DNA of 64,000 nt from contig NZ_JACSQT010000006.1 of NCBI RefSeq assembly GCF_014836495.1, positions 186,001 through 250,000 on the forward strand. The letters are read 5' to 3'. The notes beneath the pieces are model-generated. The model was not told where the DNA came from. It saw only the letters and a program-made list of their open reading frames with translations, and did not search any database. Source of the DNA: Cytobacillus stercorigallinarum (GTDB taxonomy: Bacteria; Bacillota; Bacilli; Bacillales; Cytobacillaceae). The translations under genes were made by a program, and so were the position numbers. Position 1 is the stretch's first letter. Every line of letters starts with the position of its first letter. This document shows positions 39,605 through 47,944 of this stretch, in pieces.

Positions 39605-39961
39605 ATGGATCTTACCTTTTTTGAATTTCTTTTACTCTCATTTGCTTCTTTCCGTCTAACAAGACTAATTGTTTATGATCAAATCACTGAATTTATAAGA
39701 AGACCATTTATGTTAGAAGTTGATGAAGAGGATGAACAAGGGAATATAGAGACTTATATCATTCCAAAAAATAAAGGGGTAGCTGGCTTTTTTGGTAAGC
39801 TCCTTAGTTGTTATTGGTGCACGGGGATATGGAGTGCAGTAATTATATATGTAATGTATGCATATTTCCCTACAATCGGTGTGTTGTTAGTGGTGATTTT
39901 GTCAATTAGCGCCGTAGCGGCAATTATTGAAGGGGCAATTCAAAAAATGATTATTCAATAA
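39605..39961 (+). CDS. yjcA: YjcA-like sporulation membrane protein (DUF1360)
   Basis: 118 residues from ATG 39605 after GGTGGAG; a GTG at 39593 lies inside that ribosome binding site. Two or three membrane helices and the conserved core FASFRLTRLIVYD with LLSCYWCTGIWSA (a paired-Cys motif) mark DUF1360. B. subtilis YjcA in the same place is a sporulation protein. Function unknown. Confidence 0.8.
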   Translation: MDLTFFEFLLLSFASFRLTRLIVYDQITEFIRRPFMLEVDEEDEQGNIETYIIPKNKGVAGFFGKLLSCYWCTGIWSAVIIYVMYAYFPTIGVLLVVILSISAVAAIIEGAIQKMIIQ

Positions 39962-40000
39962 AAAATTGGGCTATTGCATTATACGAGCTCTCCATCATTT

Positions 40001-40029
40001 GAATATGTTAAAGATAAAAGGCATATATG
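40001..40029 (+). promoter_or_regulatory. Sigma-E-like promoter before the 38-residue gene
   Basis: GAATATG (40001-40007), 14-base spacer, CATATATG (40022-40029): close to sigma-E form. The predicted start would fall at the ribosome binding site, which weakens the case. Confidence 0.4.
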
Positions 40030-40048
40030 ATGAAGGAGGGTATGGAAG

Positions 40049-40165
40049 GTGAACAAAAAAATATATACAAATAAAGAAGCTTTTAAAAAGAGAATTGCAG
40101 AAACAGGGGGAAGTAAAAAATCCTCCGGTTGTGGTTGTGGGAAGAAAAAGAAGAAAAGCAATTAA
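40049..40165 (+). CDS. 38-residue Lys-rich peptide with Cys-Gly-Cys-Gly motif
   Basis: Starts at GTG 40049, eight bases after AGGAGGG. The peptide has a charged, probably helical N-terminus (NKKIYTNKEAFKKRIAE), then GGSKKSSGCGCGKKKKKSN. The two cysteines in Cys-Gly-Cys-Gly could bind metal or form coat disulphides. It has its own terminator and lies among sporulation genes. I do not recognise the family; too short for standard gene finders. Confidence 0.65.
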   Translation: MNKKIYTNKEAFKKRIAETGGSKKSSGCGCGKKKKKSN

Positions 40166-40208
40166 TATAAAAAGACGAGCCATTCATAAAAGGTTCGTCT
40201 TTTGTTTT
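40166..40208 (+). terminator. Terminator after the 38-residue gene
   Basis: AAAGACGAGCC pairs with GGTTCGTCTTT (one G-U), followed by TGTTTTTTTTT. Confidence 0.8.
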
Positions 40209-40277
40209 TTTTTGGATAAGAAATCAACTTTTAGAGAGAATAAACAAATAATGAAAAAGATAAGGAAGGGACAAGAA

Positions 40278-40745
40278 ATGCCAAAATACTTGCTACTACT
40301 TATAAGTTTATTTTTGATCGCAGGGTGTAGTAAACATGATTCTGATGAAGCGCCGTTATCACTTGTTAAACCAACAAATCCTACCCCATCATTAATACAT
40401 AGTGAATCACGGTCAACCGATGAAGACATGCTGCAAAGTATAGAAGAAGATATTGAAAAACAGAAAGAATTATATGATGCAGCAATTGTAAAGAATGATG
40501 ATACCGTTTTAGTTGCTTACAAAGTTAGACATTTACAAAGATTTCACATGAAAAAAATTGAGAAAGATGTTAAAGGAAAATTAGAAGACAAATATCCTGA
40601 TGTTAAATTTATTGTTTCCAGTGATTTTAAAATTTTTCTTGAAGTTGTCGAATTGCATGAACAACTGAAGAATCCACAATTCAGTGCCAAGGAAGCCCAA
40701 AAAAAGTTCGATAAAATAGTTAAGTTGAAAAAAGAATTAACATAG
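40278..40745 (+). CDS. YhcN/YlaJ-family sporulation lipoprotein
   Basis: 155 residues from ATG 40278 after GGAAGGG. Lipobox Leu-Ile-Ala-Gly-Cys17. The mature part matches the YhcN/YlaJ domain (NDDTVLVAYKVRHLQRF, DKYPDVKFIVSSD), found on forespore membranes. Directly upstream of spoVAC-AD-AEb, an arrangement known from secondary spoVA operons. Likely forespore-expressed. Confidence 0.85.
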   Translation: MPKYLLLLISLFLIAGCSKHDSDEAPLSLVKPTNPTPSLIHSESRSTDEDMLQSIEEDIEKQKELYDAAIVKNDDTVLVAYKVRHLQRFHMKKIEKDVKGKLEDKYPDVKFIVSSDFKIFLEVVELHEQLKNPQFSAKEAQKKFDKIVKLKKELT

Positions 40746-40758
40746 GAAGGTGAGAAGG

Positions 40759-41232
40759 ATGTGTGCAAAACCAAAAAAAACGCCTGACCAAGAGCAATAT
40801 GATCAATTAGAAAAAAAATATGAAACGAAGCGACCAGTTTTGAAAAATTGTCTTCGGGCATTTTGGGTTGGAGGATTATTTTGCTTAGTAGGACAAGCGA
40901 TTTCCTATTTTTATATCTATTTCTTTAATTTCACCGAGCAAACAGCGAGTAATCCTACTGTAGCCACGATGATATTTATTGCGATGCTCCTGACTGGATT
41001 TGGTGTTTATGACAGACTTGGGCAATTTGCAGGAGCGGGTAGTGCTGTGCCAGTAACTGGTTTTGGAAATGCGGTTATTTCTGCAGCAATTGAACATCGC
41101 ACCGAAGGATTTGTTCTCGGTGTCGGTTCAAATATGTTTAAACTCGCAGGTTCGGTTCTCCTGTTTGGCGTATTCTCAGCTTTTGTCGTTGCATTAATCA
41201 AAACTATTTTAATTTATATGGGGGTAATCTAA
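40759..41232 (+). CDS. spoVAC: Stage V sporulation protein AC
   Basis: 157 residues from ATG 40759 (SD AGGAAGGTG). Four or five membrane helices, with GLFCLVGQAISY and DRLGQFAGAGSAVPVTGFGNAVISAAIEH, the SpoVAC signature. SpoVAC acts in the channel that moves dipicolinic acid into the forespore and out at germination. Overlaps spoVAD by one base (TAATG). Confidence 0.94.
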   Translation: MCAKPKKTPDQEQYDQLEKKYETKRPVLKNCLRAFWVGGLFCLVGQAISYFYIYFFNFTEQTASNPTVATMIFIAMLLTGFGVYDRLGQFAGAGSAVPVTGFGNAVISAAIEHRTEGFVLGVGSNMFKLAGSVLLFGVFSAFVVALIKTILIYMGVI

Positions 41233-42242
41233 TGCTAAAGGGGAAGCAATCCTGGGTTTTTAGTCAACGTCCAGCAATTATTGCTACCGGTGTGACTGGA
41301 GGACCTTTTGAAGCCAATGGGAACTTAGCTGATGATTTTGATCTCCTCCATGATGATTTATGGATGGGAGAAGATTCATATGAAAAAGCACATCGTGTAC
41401 TAATGGAAGGTGCTAGTCGAACAGCATTAAGAAAAGGGGAAATGGAAAAAAAAGATGTGCAATTTTTTCTAAGTGGAGATTTAATTAATCAGATAACCCC
41501 AACGAGTCTTAGTGCAAGAGCGTTGGAAATACCTTACTTCGGTTTGTTTGGCGCATGTTCCACATCAATGGAAGGATTAGCGCTTGGTTCATTTATGATT
41601 AATTATGGTGGAGCAAATGCAGTTATAACTGGAGCAGCGAGTCATAATGCTGCTGTTGAAAAGCAATTTCGCTACCCTACAGAGTATGGCGGGCAAAAGC
41701 CACCAACTGCACAATGGACAGTTACAGGTGCGGGTGCAGCACTTCTCGTTCAAAATAATGGAGGAAATGATCCAGTTACGACAGCTGCAACAATCGGTAA
41801 GGTTGTTGACATGGGGATCACTGATCCATTTAATATGGGCGGGGCGATGGCTCCTGCGGCCGCAGATACAATTTATAATCATTTTCAAGATTTACAAATT
41901 GAACCTTCTTATTATGACTTAATTGTTACTGGAGATTTAGGGAAAATTGGTCGTGTAACTACATTGGAATTATTAAAGAATAAGGGGCTTATCATCCCAG
42001 ATGAACAGTTCCAAGATTGTGGCATACTTATTTATAAAGAAGATCAGCCCGTTCAATCAGGCGGTAGCGGTGCAGGTTGTTCTGCATCCGTTTTATATGG
42101 ACATTTATTAAATAGAATGAAAAGAGGAGAGTTAAAAAAGATCTTAATGGTCGCTACAGGAGCGCTATTATCTCCGCTGACGGTGCAACAAAAAGAATCG
42201 ATTCCTTGTATTGCACATGCAGTAGCGATTGAAATGCCATAA
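41232..42242 (+). CDS. spoVAD: Stage V sporulation protein AD
   Basis: 336 residues, thiolase-like fold without a thiolase role: IATGVTGGPFEANG, FGACSTSMEGLALGS, HNAAVEKQFRYPTEYGGQKPPTAQWTVTG. SpoVAD is a soluble dipicolinic-acid-binding component of the SpoVA complex at the forespore inner membrane. The ATG overlaps the spoVAC stop, so translation is coupled. Confidence 0.95.
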   Translation: MLKGKQSWVFSQRPAIIATGVTGGPFEANGNLADDFDLLHDDLWMGEDSYEKAHRVLMEGASRTALRKGEMEKKDVQFFLSGDLINQITPTSLSARALEIPYFGLFGACSTSMEGLALGSFMINYGGANAVITGAASHNAAVEKQFRYPTEYGGQKPPTAQWTVTGAGAALLVQNNGGNDPVTTAATIGKVVDMGITDPFNMGGAMAPAAADTIYNHFQDLQIEPSYYDLIVTGDLGKIGRVTTLELLKNKGLIIPDEQFQDCGILIYKEDQPVQSGGSGAGCSASVLYGHLLNRMKRGELKKILMVATGALLSPLTVQQKESIPCIAHAVAIEMP

Positions 42243-42260
42243 AGTTAGGAGGATAAATAA

Positions 42261-42617
42261 ATGCTGCCAATGTTTTTTTGGGCTTTTGTTGTCGGAGGCT
42301 TATTTTGTGTAATTGGCCAAATTTGTTTTGATGTATTTAAACTGACACCAGGTCATACTTTAAGTGCACTGGTTGTATTAGGAGCGATATTGGATGGAGT
42401 AGGACTTTACGAGCCATTATTGGATTTTGCTGGTGCGGGTGCGTCTGTGCCTATTACGAGTTTCGGTAATTCACTTGTGCACGGGGCATTACAAGAAGCA
42501 GAACAGCATGGATTAATTGGCGTACTAACAGGTATGTTTGAAGTTACGAGCTCAGGTATTTCATCTGCCATCTTGTTTGCTTTTATTGGCGCCCTTATTT
42601 TCAAACCAAAAGGATAA
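42261..42617 (+). CDS. spoVAE: Stage V sporulation protein AEb
   Basis: 118 residues, about four membrane helices, related to SpoVAC ([13 protein letters not shown] and [25 protein letters not shown]). Completes a C-D-E set; spoVAA, AB, AEa and AF are absent here, so this is either a second spoVA locus or a reduced one. Confidence 0.93.
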   Translation: MLPMFFWAFVVGGLFCVIGQICFDVFKLTPGHTLSALVVLGAILDGVGLYEPLLDFAGAGASVPITSFGNSLVHGALQEAEQHGLIGVLTGMFEVTSSGISSAILFAFIGALIFKPKG

Positions 42618-42660
42618 GCCTGATTTCGGTGAATTAAAGGCCAAGCGGGTACATGCCCAA

Positions 42661-42687
42661 ACATTCTCACAAACCATACATAATGTA
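42661..42687 (+). promoter_or_regulatory. Sigma-K-like promoter of the YjcZ-type gene
   Basis: -10 CATAATGTA (42679-42687) fits CATANNNTA; an ACA at 42661 is the candidate -35. Moderately supported by the sporulation context. Confidence 0.45.
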
Positions 42688-42720
42688 TAAAGACAAATAC
42701 ATTAGTGAGGTGAAATTCAT

Positions 42721-42876
42721 ATGGGCTTTGGAGTTGGAGGCTATGGCACAAATTGTGGTTGTGGCGGATATGGCGGCTACGGATATGGTGGTGGCGGTGG
42801 CTATGCTGGAGGTACTTTCGTTTTAATTGTTGTCCTCTTCATTTTATTAGTCATTGTTGGTGCTAGTTTCTGCTAA
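42721..42876 (+). CDS. YjcZ-family tiny Gly/Tyr-rich sporulation membrane protein
   Basis: 51 residues with a ribosome binding site (GAGGTGA) eight bases upstream. The N-terminal half is Gly/Tyr-rich ([20 protein letters not shown]), followed by one membrane helix ([19 protein letters not shown]). This is the tiny transmembrane YjcZ family of Bacillus sporulation proteins. Role unknown. Own terminator. Confidence 0.9.
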   Translation: MGFGVGGYGTNCGCGGYGGYGYGGGGGYAGGTFVLIVVLFILLVIVGASFC

Positions 42877-42892
42877 TTGTCTTTTGATTTTT

Positions 42893-42928
42893 GAAGAGAT
42901 GTGTAATCGCGCATCTCTTCTTTTTTAT
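42893..42928 (+). terminator. Terminator after the YjcZ-type gene
   Basis: AAGAGATG pairs with CATCTCTT, followed by CTTTTTTAT. Confidence 0.88.
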
Positions 42929-43030
42929 ATGGATAAAAATCATCAGCAAGATAAAAGAACAGATTTTTATCACGTTTTTAATTGGGCGACATAAGATAAA
43001 TGGAGTTCAAGAAGGAGCGTGAGGTAGCGG

Positions 43031-43285
43031 ATGGATAATCATTTTTTTAAGAATATCGAGAAAAAAACAGGCGTGAATATGAAGGATGTATTCGATTTAG
43101 CGAGCTCGTTACAAAATGCGAATTTTAAAGATGAAGACACGGTTCGTGGCGTCATTCGCAGAGTGTCTGAAATCGCCAACAAACCAGTATCTCAAGAAAT
43201 GGAAGATAAAATTGTCGATTCTATTGTTAAAGATGGTAAGTCATTAGACTTTAATACAATAAACAAAATGATTAATAAAAAATAA
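43031..43285 (+). CDS. spoVIF: Stage VI sporulation protein F
   Basis: 84 residues. FFKNIEKKTGVNMKDVFDLASSLQ and VRGVIRRVSEIANKPV match SpoVIF (YjcC), a sigma-K-stage protein needed for coat assembly and heat resistance in B. subtilis. Same position just before the yjcD helicase gene. Starts at ATG 43031; the upstream GGAGCGTGAGG is the ribosome binding region. Confidence 0.9.
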   Translation: MDNHFFKNIEKKTGVNMKDVFDLASSLQNANFKDEDTVRGVIRRVSEIANKPVSQEMEDKIVDSIVKDGKSLDFNTINKMINKK

Positions 43286-43321
43286 TGAGAGTCTAATAAG
43301 CAAATTTTTTATCAAACAATG

Positions 43322-43362
43322 ATAGCCTGCGTGAGAGGATACACACGCAGGCTTGTTTTTAT
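43322..43362. terminator. Terminator, spoVIF / yjcD
   Basis: AGCCTGCGTG pairs with CACACGCAGGCT (near-perfect), then TTGTTTTTAT. Convergent yjcD ends at its edge. Confidence 0.88.
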
Positions 43363-45653
43363 TTACTTAATGCTTTATTTCTGATAGGGGGAAGAAAACG
43401 TGATGGATAGGCTTTTTTCCCTTTTCTGTGTTGTAAGAGTGATATATGTAACTGTTCTTTGGCCCTTGTCATTGCTACATATAATAATCTTCGTTCTTCT
43501 TCTAAACTTTGATCTATTCCTGAACGATATTCTTCAAGTGCATAATCGTGGGGAAGGCTACCATCGACTACACTTAAGAGATAGACAAAGGGATACTCTA
43601 ATCCTTTGGCTTTATGAATGGTGCTAAAGGTTACAGCGTTCTCAATCGTTTTACTTAATTGCTTCATTTCTTTGATTTTTGCACGCATATGATCAGCATA
43701 CTCAATGAACTCAAGTATCGTAGAAAACTTTTTAGCAATTAATTTTAGTTCTTTTAAATCCTCTGAACCTTTATCCATTTTGTTGCCTTCATTGCCACGC
43801 TTTTTAATGAAATCTTGTATTTGTAGTTCTTTTTCAATTTTTTCAAGTGCTAAAAAAGGTGATAATTGTTTAATGGCTTTAATTGTTGTCACTGTTTTCT
43901 TGGCTTTGCTTTGTTGGAACGCATATTTGCTTTGTACCATAGATAAACATTCAAGTAAGCTGCAATCTTGTAAGATACTGTTTGCTTTCATATCTTGCAA
44001 ATGTGATTGCGCTAAAAAAAGGGCAGGTAAGGCATCCTTAAGAGCCTGGGTATCATCTTCATTAATCGCTAATCTTAAAAAACTAAGCAGTGTCCGAATA
44101 ATAAAGCGATCATAAAATGATTCGGCATCTTGTTCTATCTTAAAAGGAATATTAGACCTGGTAAACCGTTCAAATAGGGCACGACTCGTTGAATGTGTTC
44201 GATAAAGGATGGCAAAATCATTAGGTTCGTGACCTTGTCTTATTTTTTCTTGAATATCTGTTAAAATCATCAAAGCTTCTTCTTCTTCATCGTAAGGGTA
44301 GAAGAGTGTAGGGTAAGCCTCGCTTTTAAATTGCGCGACCATGTTTTTTGCTTTTCTTCTTTTGTTTTTTTTGATCACTTGACTGGCATAAGCAGTGATC
44401 TCGTGACTAGAGCGATAATTTTGTTGTAATGTAATTTGGAAACTGTCCTCAAACATCTGTTCAAACTCGGTTAAATAAGATGGATCACTCCCTCTAAAAG
44501 CATAAATAGATTGATCATCATCACCAACTGCACAAATATGCTCACTTTCAGGTGCTAGCATTCTAAGTAATTCAAATTGAACTTTATTTACATCTTGGAA
44601 TTCATCAATTAAGATATATTTAAATCGCTTTTGATACTGTGCTAATATTTGCGGATTATTTTTAAACAGCTCATAACAGCTACTGAGCATATCATCAAAA
44701 TCAAAGGTATTCAATCGCTGTTTCTCTTCTTCATAGGCTTGATACATTTGCTGTACCTTTTCCTCCCATGAATCATTCGCCCTTACATCTTTTGGGGATA
44801 GTAACGAGTTTTTCCAAAAACTAATTAACTGTAATGCCATATCAAAAGGGAAGTCCTTTTCATCAATTTGTAGGGTCCTTGCTGATTGTTTGATCATTTG
44901 TTCCTTCTGCCAGTTCTTTAAAAGGTAACGGTGGTCCCATTTCTGATTATTATAGTCATGAAAAGAAAGAATACGATAGAAAATGCTATGAAAAGTCCCA
45001 CAGACCATTTGATTAATATGCTTTGCTGTAACATATGGATAGGTTTTTATCCGTTGTTTCATTTCGTTTGCTGCCTTCGCTGTAAAGGTAACGAGTAGAA
45101 CAGAACGGGGATCAACTTGATATTCATGGAATAAATAAGCTGTTTTCCCTGTTAACACGCGTGTTTTACCACTTCCCGCTCCTGCGAGAACAAGTAACGG
45201 ACCATGACAATACGTAACAGCTCTTTTCTGATCACGATCAAATGAAATACCGTGTTCATCAAGTGTTTGAAGATAACCCTCTGCAGGACTAGTTTGTGAA
45301 ACAGTATTTTCTGTAAACGGTGGGAGATTTTCAATCTGTACAGCCGTTTTAAAAGGCTCTTCGACTTCTTCAAGAATGGACCGCCCTTGAGGTAAACGAA
45401 AGCCATTGACTTCTTTTTCGATCGTTTTCTCTTTTGCTTTCGGAATGACTTCGTCCACATATTCGCAATCGTTTTCGTTGCTATGATAAAAATTTGGTTC
45501 ATCCCGAATACCTAAATAAAATAAAACATTCTCACCGCAGTGGGTACAATAAAGGTTCCCGCGTTTTCCTTCTTGATGTATTAGTTGATAGTCTGAACGT
45601 TTCAGTGTATGTATTTGAATTATTTCTTGCTTTAATCGTGCACTTTTCATCAT
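43359..45653 (-). CDS. yjcD: UvrD-like superfamily 1 DNA helicase YjcD
   Basis: 764 residues. Helicase motifs in order: Walker A GAGSGKTRVLTGK, VTFTAKAANEMKQR, DEFQDVNKVQ, GDDDQSIYAFRGSD, QNYRSSHEI, STIHKAKGLEYPFVYL, EERRLLYVAMTRAKEQL. An N-terminal extension (about 1-130) precedes them, with Cys36-x2-Cys39, His57 and Cys63, a zinc-like motif resembling that of CoiA. B. subtilis yjcD is the positional orthologue. Probably acts in DNA repair or recombination. Confidence 0.93.
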   Translation of the reverse strand: MMKSARLKQEIIQIHTLKRSDYQLIHQEGKRGNLYCTHCGENVLFYLGIRDEPNFYHSNENDCEYVDEVIPKAKEKTIEKEVNGFRLPQGRSILEEVEEPFKTAVQIENLPPFTENTVSQTSPAEGYLQTLDEHGISFDRDQKRAVTYCHGPLLVLAGAGSGKTRVLTGKTAYLFHEYQVDPRSVLLVTFTAKAANEMKQRIKTYPYVTAKHINQMVCGTFHSIFYRILSFHDYNNQKWDHRYLLKNWQKEQMIKQSARTLQIDEKDFPFDMALQLISFWKNSLLSPKDVRANDSWEEKVQQMYQAYEEEKQRLNTFDFDDMLSSCYELFKNNPQILAQYQKRFKYILIDEFQDVNKVQFELLRMLAPESEHICAVGDDDQSIYAFRGSDPSYLTEFEQMFEDSFQITLQQNYRSSHEITAYASQVIKKNKRRKAKNMVAQFKSEAYPTLFYPYDEEEEALMILTDIQEKIRQGHEPNDFAILYRTHSTSRALFERFTRSNIPFKIEQDAESFYDRFIIRTLLSFLRLAINEDDTQALKDALPALFLAQSHLQDMKANSILQDCSLLECLSMVQSKYAFQQSKAKKTVTTIKAIKQLSPFLALEKIEKELQIQDFIKKRGNEGNKMDKGSEDLKELKLIAKKFSTILEFIEYADHMRAKIKEMKQLSKTIENAVTFSTIHKAKGLEYPFVYLLSVVDGSLPHDYALEEYRSGIDQSLEEERRLLYVAMTRAKEQLHISLLQHRKGKKAYPSRFLPPIRNKALSK

Positions 45654-45780
45654 TTAGCCTCATAACTTAAAAAATTTACTGCATAAAATTAATCATAACA
45701 AAGATTTTCGTGCTAAAAAAGAATAAATATGTTTGATATTAATTGAAAAGGGTTAGTAGTAAAGGGAAGGAGGCAGTGTA

Positions 45781-46023
45781 ATGATTTATCCAATCTCAAC
45801 CGTTCAAACAGCGTACCAGCAATATGTGGAGCGAATGTTTATGAATCGAAATCGCTCCATGACTTATAGAAATATTGAAAGGGTAGAACCATACCGGGGA
45901 CAAACAGAATTCAATCGTTTATATAAGGACAATAGAAAAAACCATTTATCCTCTTCTTTGAAAGAAAGAGAAATAAATGGTAAACAAGGTATAGAAGGAA
46001 GATACATTGATTATTACGTATAA
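45781..46023 (+). CDS. Small basic hypothetical protein
   Basis: 80 residues, rich in Arg, Tyr and Asn, no membrane helix. Strong ribosome binding site (GGAAGGAGG). Begins MIYPISTVQTAYQQYVERMF and ends IEGRYIDYYV. Not recognised; may be sporulation-associated given its neighbours, but the sequence alone does not show it. Convergent with the DUF421 gene, four bases apart. Confidence 0.65.
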   Translation: MIYPISTVQTAYQQYVERMFMNRNRSMTYRNIERVEPYRGQTEFNRLYKDNRKNHLSSSLKEREINGKQGIEGRYIDYYV

Positions 46024-46027
46024 TATT

Positions 46028-46705
46028 TCAGTAAGTCTGAATATGTAACCCGTCTTCTTTTTCCCAGTCAGCATATAGAATTTCCTTCACATTCGTATAA
46101 CCTTTCTTTTTTAATTTTTCATCCAATAATTTGACATCCCAACCGAGAATGTTGAGGTTTTCATAAACAATCTCACCATCTAAAATGATATTAATTGGCA
46201 CCTTAATTGTCGGATATTTTAATTGTAAGTCCTCAATAGTTGGCGTTGTATATTCAGGCTTTTTTAATGCAGTAATTGTACCATTTGTCTCTAAGAAGGC
46301 AAATTCGCATTGTCTTATCGAGAAAATATCTTTTGCTCTTAATAATTCTTGCAACTGGTTGAGGTCTAAATGATTCTTTTTCAATTGCCCATATTCAATT
46401 TTTCCTTTACGAATCACAATGGAAGGGCCGCCTTCTAATAGTTTTCTGGTTCTTCTGAATTTCTGTGTGATTTTTTCTGTAGTAAAAATTAAAATGGTCC
46501 AAAGAAGAACAGAGAAGAGCATTTGCTTAATCCCTGTATTTTCATCATAAAGTGCATTTCCTACTAGTTCTCCTAAAACGATGGCAGAAATGAAGTCAAA
46601 AGGAGTGATTTGGGATATTTGCGACTTTCCAAGAATCTTGGTCATGATGAAAAGTGCGATAAATCCAACAATGAGAACGAAAGTAATATGTATATATTCA
46701 TGCAT
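46028..46705 (-). CDS. DUF421 (YetF/YrbG-type) membrane protein
   Basis: 225 residues from ATG 46705, eight bases after AGAGGTG. Three N-terminal membrane helices with KILGKSQISQITPFDFISAIVLGELVG, then a cytosolic domain with GGPSIVIRKGKI and LRAKDIFSIRQCEFAFLETNG, the DUF421 hallmark. Some DUF421 proteins travel with secondary spoVA operons; this one lies 3.4 kb from spoVAEb. Function unknown. Confidence 0.88.
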   Translation of the reverse strand: MHEYIHITFVLIVGFIALFIMTKILGKSQISQITPFDFISAIVLGELVGNALYDENTGIKQMLFSVLLWTILIFTTEKITQKFRRTRKLLEGGPSIVIRKGKIEYGQLKKNHLDLNQLQELLRAKDIFSIRQCEFAFLETNGTITALKKPEYTTPTIEDLQLKYPTIKVPINIILDGEIVYENLNILGWDVKLLDEKLKKKGYTNVKEILYADWEKEDGLHIQTY

Positions 46706-46858
46706 GGGAAACACACCTCTTAAACAAATTTACTTTGACCTTGTTATTGTGTGCTCTTCACCATTTTTTATGATTAAAAAGTCGAGAGGATTTTTATTAA
46801 TTACACACTTTTCCATTGTTTATGAAAACAAAAAAGAGATGCCGAGAGCACCTCTTTT

Positions 46859-47293
46859 TTATTTAAGTATTTTTTTCATTGTTCGGTGAGGGATTCCTGC
46901 ATCGAGAAATTCCTCAGAGACAACTTCATACCCAATTCGTTCATAAAATGGAATGGCATGTGTTTGTGCGTGAAGTTTTAAAGCAGGTACACCTTTTTTC
47001 ATAGCAAAGGCTTCGATGGCGTGCATAATTTCTTTTCCTGCTCCTGTTTTTCTTGCATTCTCTTTGACGCAAATGCGTTCTACTTTTCCATAACCATCTA
47101 CAATTCTAAAACGCCCAGCACCACTTGGTTCATCACCTTTATAAAGTACAAAGTGTGTGGCTTCGTCTTCATATTGATCAATCTCTTCTTCTAACGGGAC
47201 ATTTTGTTCGTCGACAAAAACTTCTTTTCTTACTTCATAAGCGTCTTGAAGCTCTTTCTCGTTTTCTACTATTTTAACGTTCATGTTGTTCAT
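46859..47293 (-). CDS. yjcF: YjcF, GNAT-family acetyltransferase
   Basis: 144 residues. YEVRKEVFVDEQNVPLEEEIDQYEDEATHFV and the acetyl-CoA-binding segment RICVKENARKTGAGKEIMHAIE fit the ElaA/YjcF branch of GNAT enzymes. Its ATG overlaps the yjcG stop (TAATG), so both come from one mRNA. Substrate unknown. Confidence 0.88.
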   Translation of the reverse strand: MNNMNVKIVENEKELQDAYEVRKEVFVDEQNVPLEEEIDQYEDEATHFVLYKGDEPSGAGRFRIVDGYGKVERICVKENARKTGAGKEIMHAIEAFAMKKGVPALKLHAQTHAIPFYERIGYEVVSEEFLDAGIPHRTMKKILK

Positions 47294-47802
47294 TATCCCT
47301 TTCCAAGGCGGAATGTTTCATGCACACTCCAAGATCCGTTTTCTAATTGATATAATAAGTGGAATCGATCAACCGTTTCTTCGTGTTCTACATCAAGCAT
47401 TTTTAGTGAACCATAAACATCAGAATGCTCATCATCAGAAAGTTTTTGTCCAATTGTAATATGGGGGACAAAGGCATATTCTGATTTTTCTCCTACGGTT
47501 TGTTCATTGATTTTTTCATGCAACAGTAGAAGTTCTTCTGTTGGGTTAATCTTTAAGTAAATAACGTTATTAACAGGTTGGAATGAACTCACTTTTTTGA
47601 CGTTCATGTGAAAAGGTTGTTGAACTTTTGCAATTGCATTCAAAGCATCAGTTGTTTGTTTTATTTCTTCTTCTGTAGCTTCAAACGATTTTAATGTTAC
47701 ATGTGGAGGAATCAATGCATAGTGAGGGTCATATCTTTTCCGATAAGAGTTCGCCAAGTCTTGAATTTTTTTTGACGGAAAAATAACGATTCCATATTTC
47801 AT
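47293..47802 (-). CDS. yjcG: YjcG, 2H-family phosphoesterase
   Basis: 169 residues from ATG 47802 after GGAGGT; upstream frame rejected. The two 2H motifs are visible: HVTLK (about residue 42) and HITIG (about residue 116). Related to 2'-5' RNA ligases and cyclic phosphodiesterases. In an operon with yjcF, as in B. subtilis. Confidence 0.88.
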   Translation of the reverse strand: MKYGIVIFPSKKIQDLANSYRKRYDPHYALIPPHVTLKSFEATEEEIKQTTDALNAIAKVQQPFHMNVKKVSSFQPVNNVIYLKINPTEELLLLHEKINEQTVGEKSEYAFVPHITIGQKLSDDEHSDVYGSLKMLDVEHEETVDRFHLLYQLENGSWSVHETFRLGKG

Positions 47803-47904
47803 AGTTCTACCTCCAAAATAAAATATTTTAAAGAACATGTCTTATTTTATTATTATAACAAATTTTCAAAAATCATCATATATTAACGAATTTAAATAGA
47901 AGAA

Positions 47905-47943
47905 AAAGACAGTTTGACTAAGAAGTAGCCAAACTGCTGTTTC
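47905..47943 (-). terminator. Terminator of yjcH
   Basis: On the minus strand ACAGCAGTTTGGCTA pairs with TAGTCAAACTGT (with mismatches), then T5. Confidence 0.7.
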
Positions 47944-47944
47944 A

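Noticed and set aside
43400-44115. Plus-strand frames opposite the helicase gene
   Set aside because: Antisense shadows of a fully conserved helicase; no ribosome binding sites.
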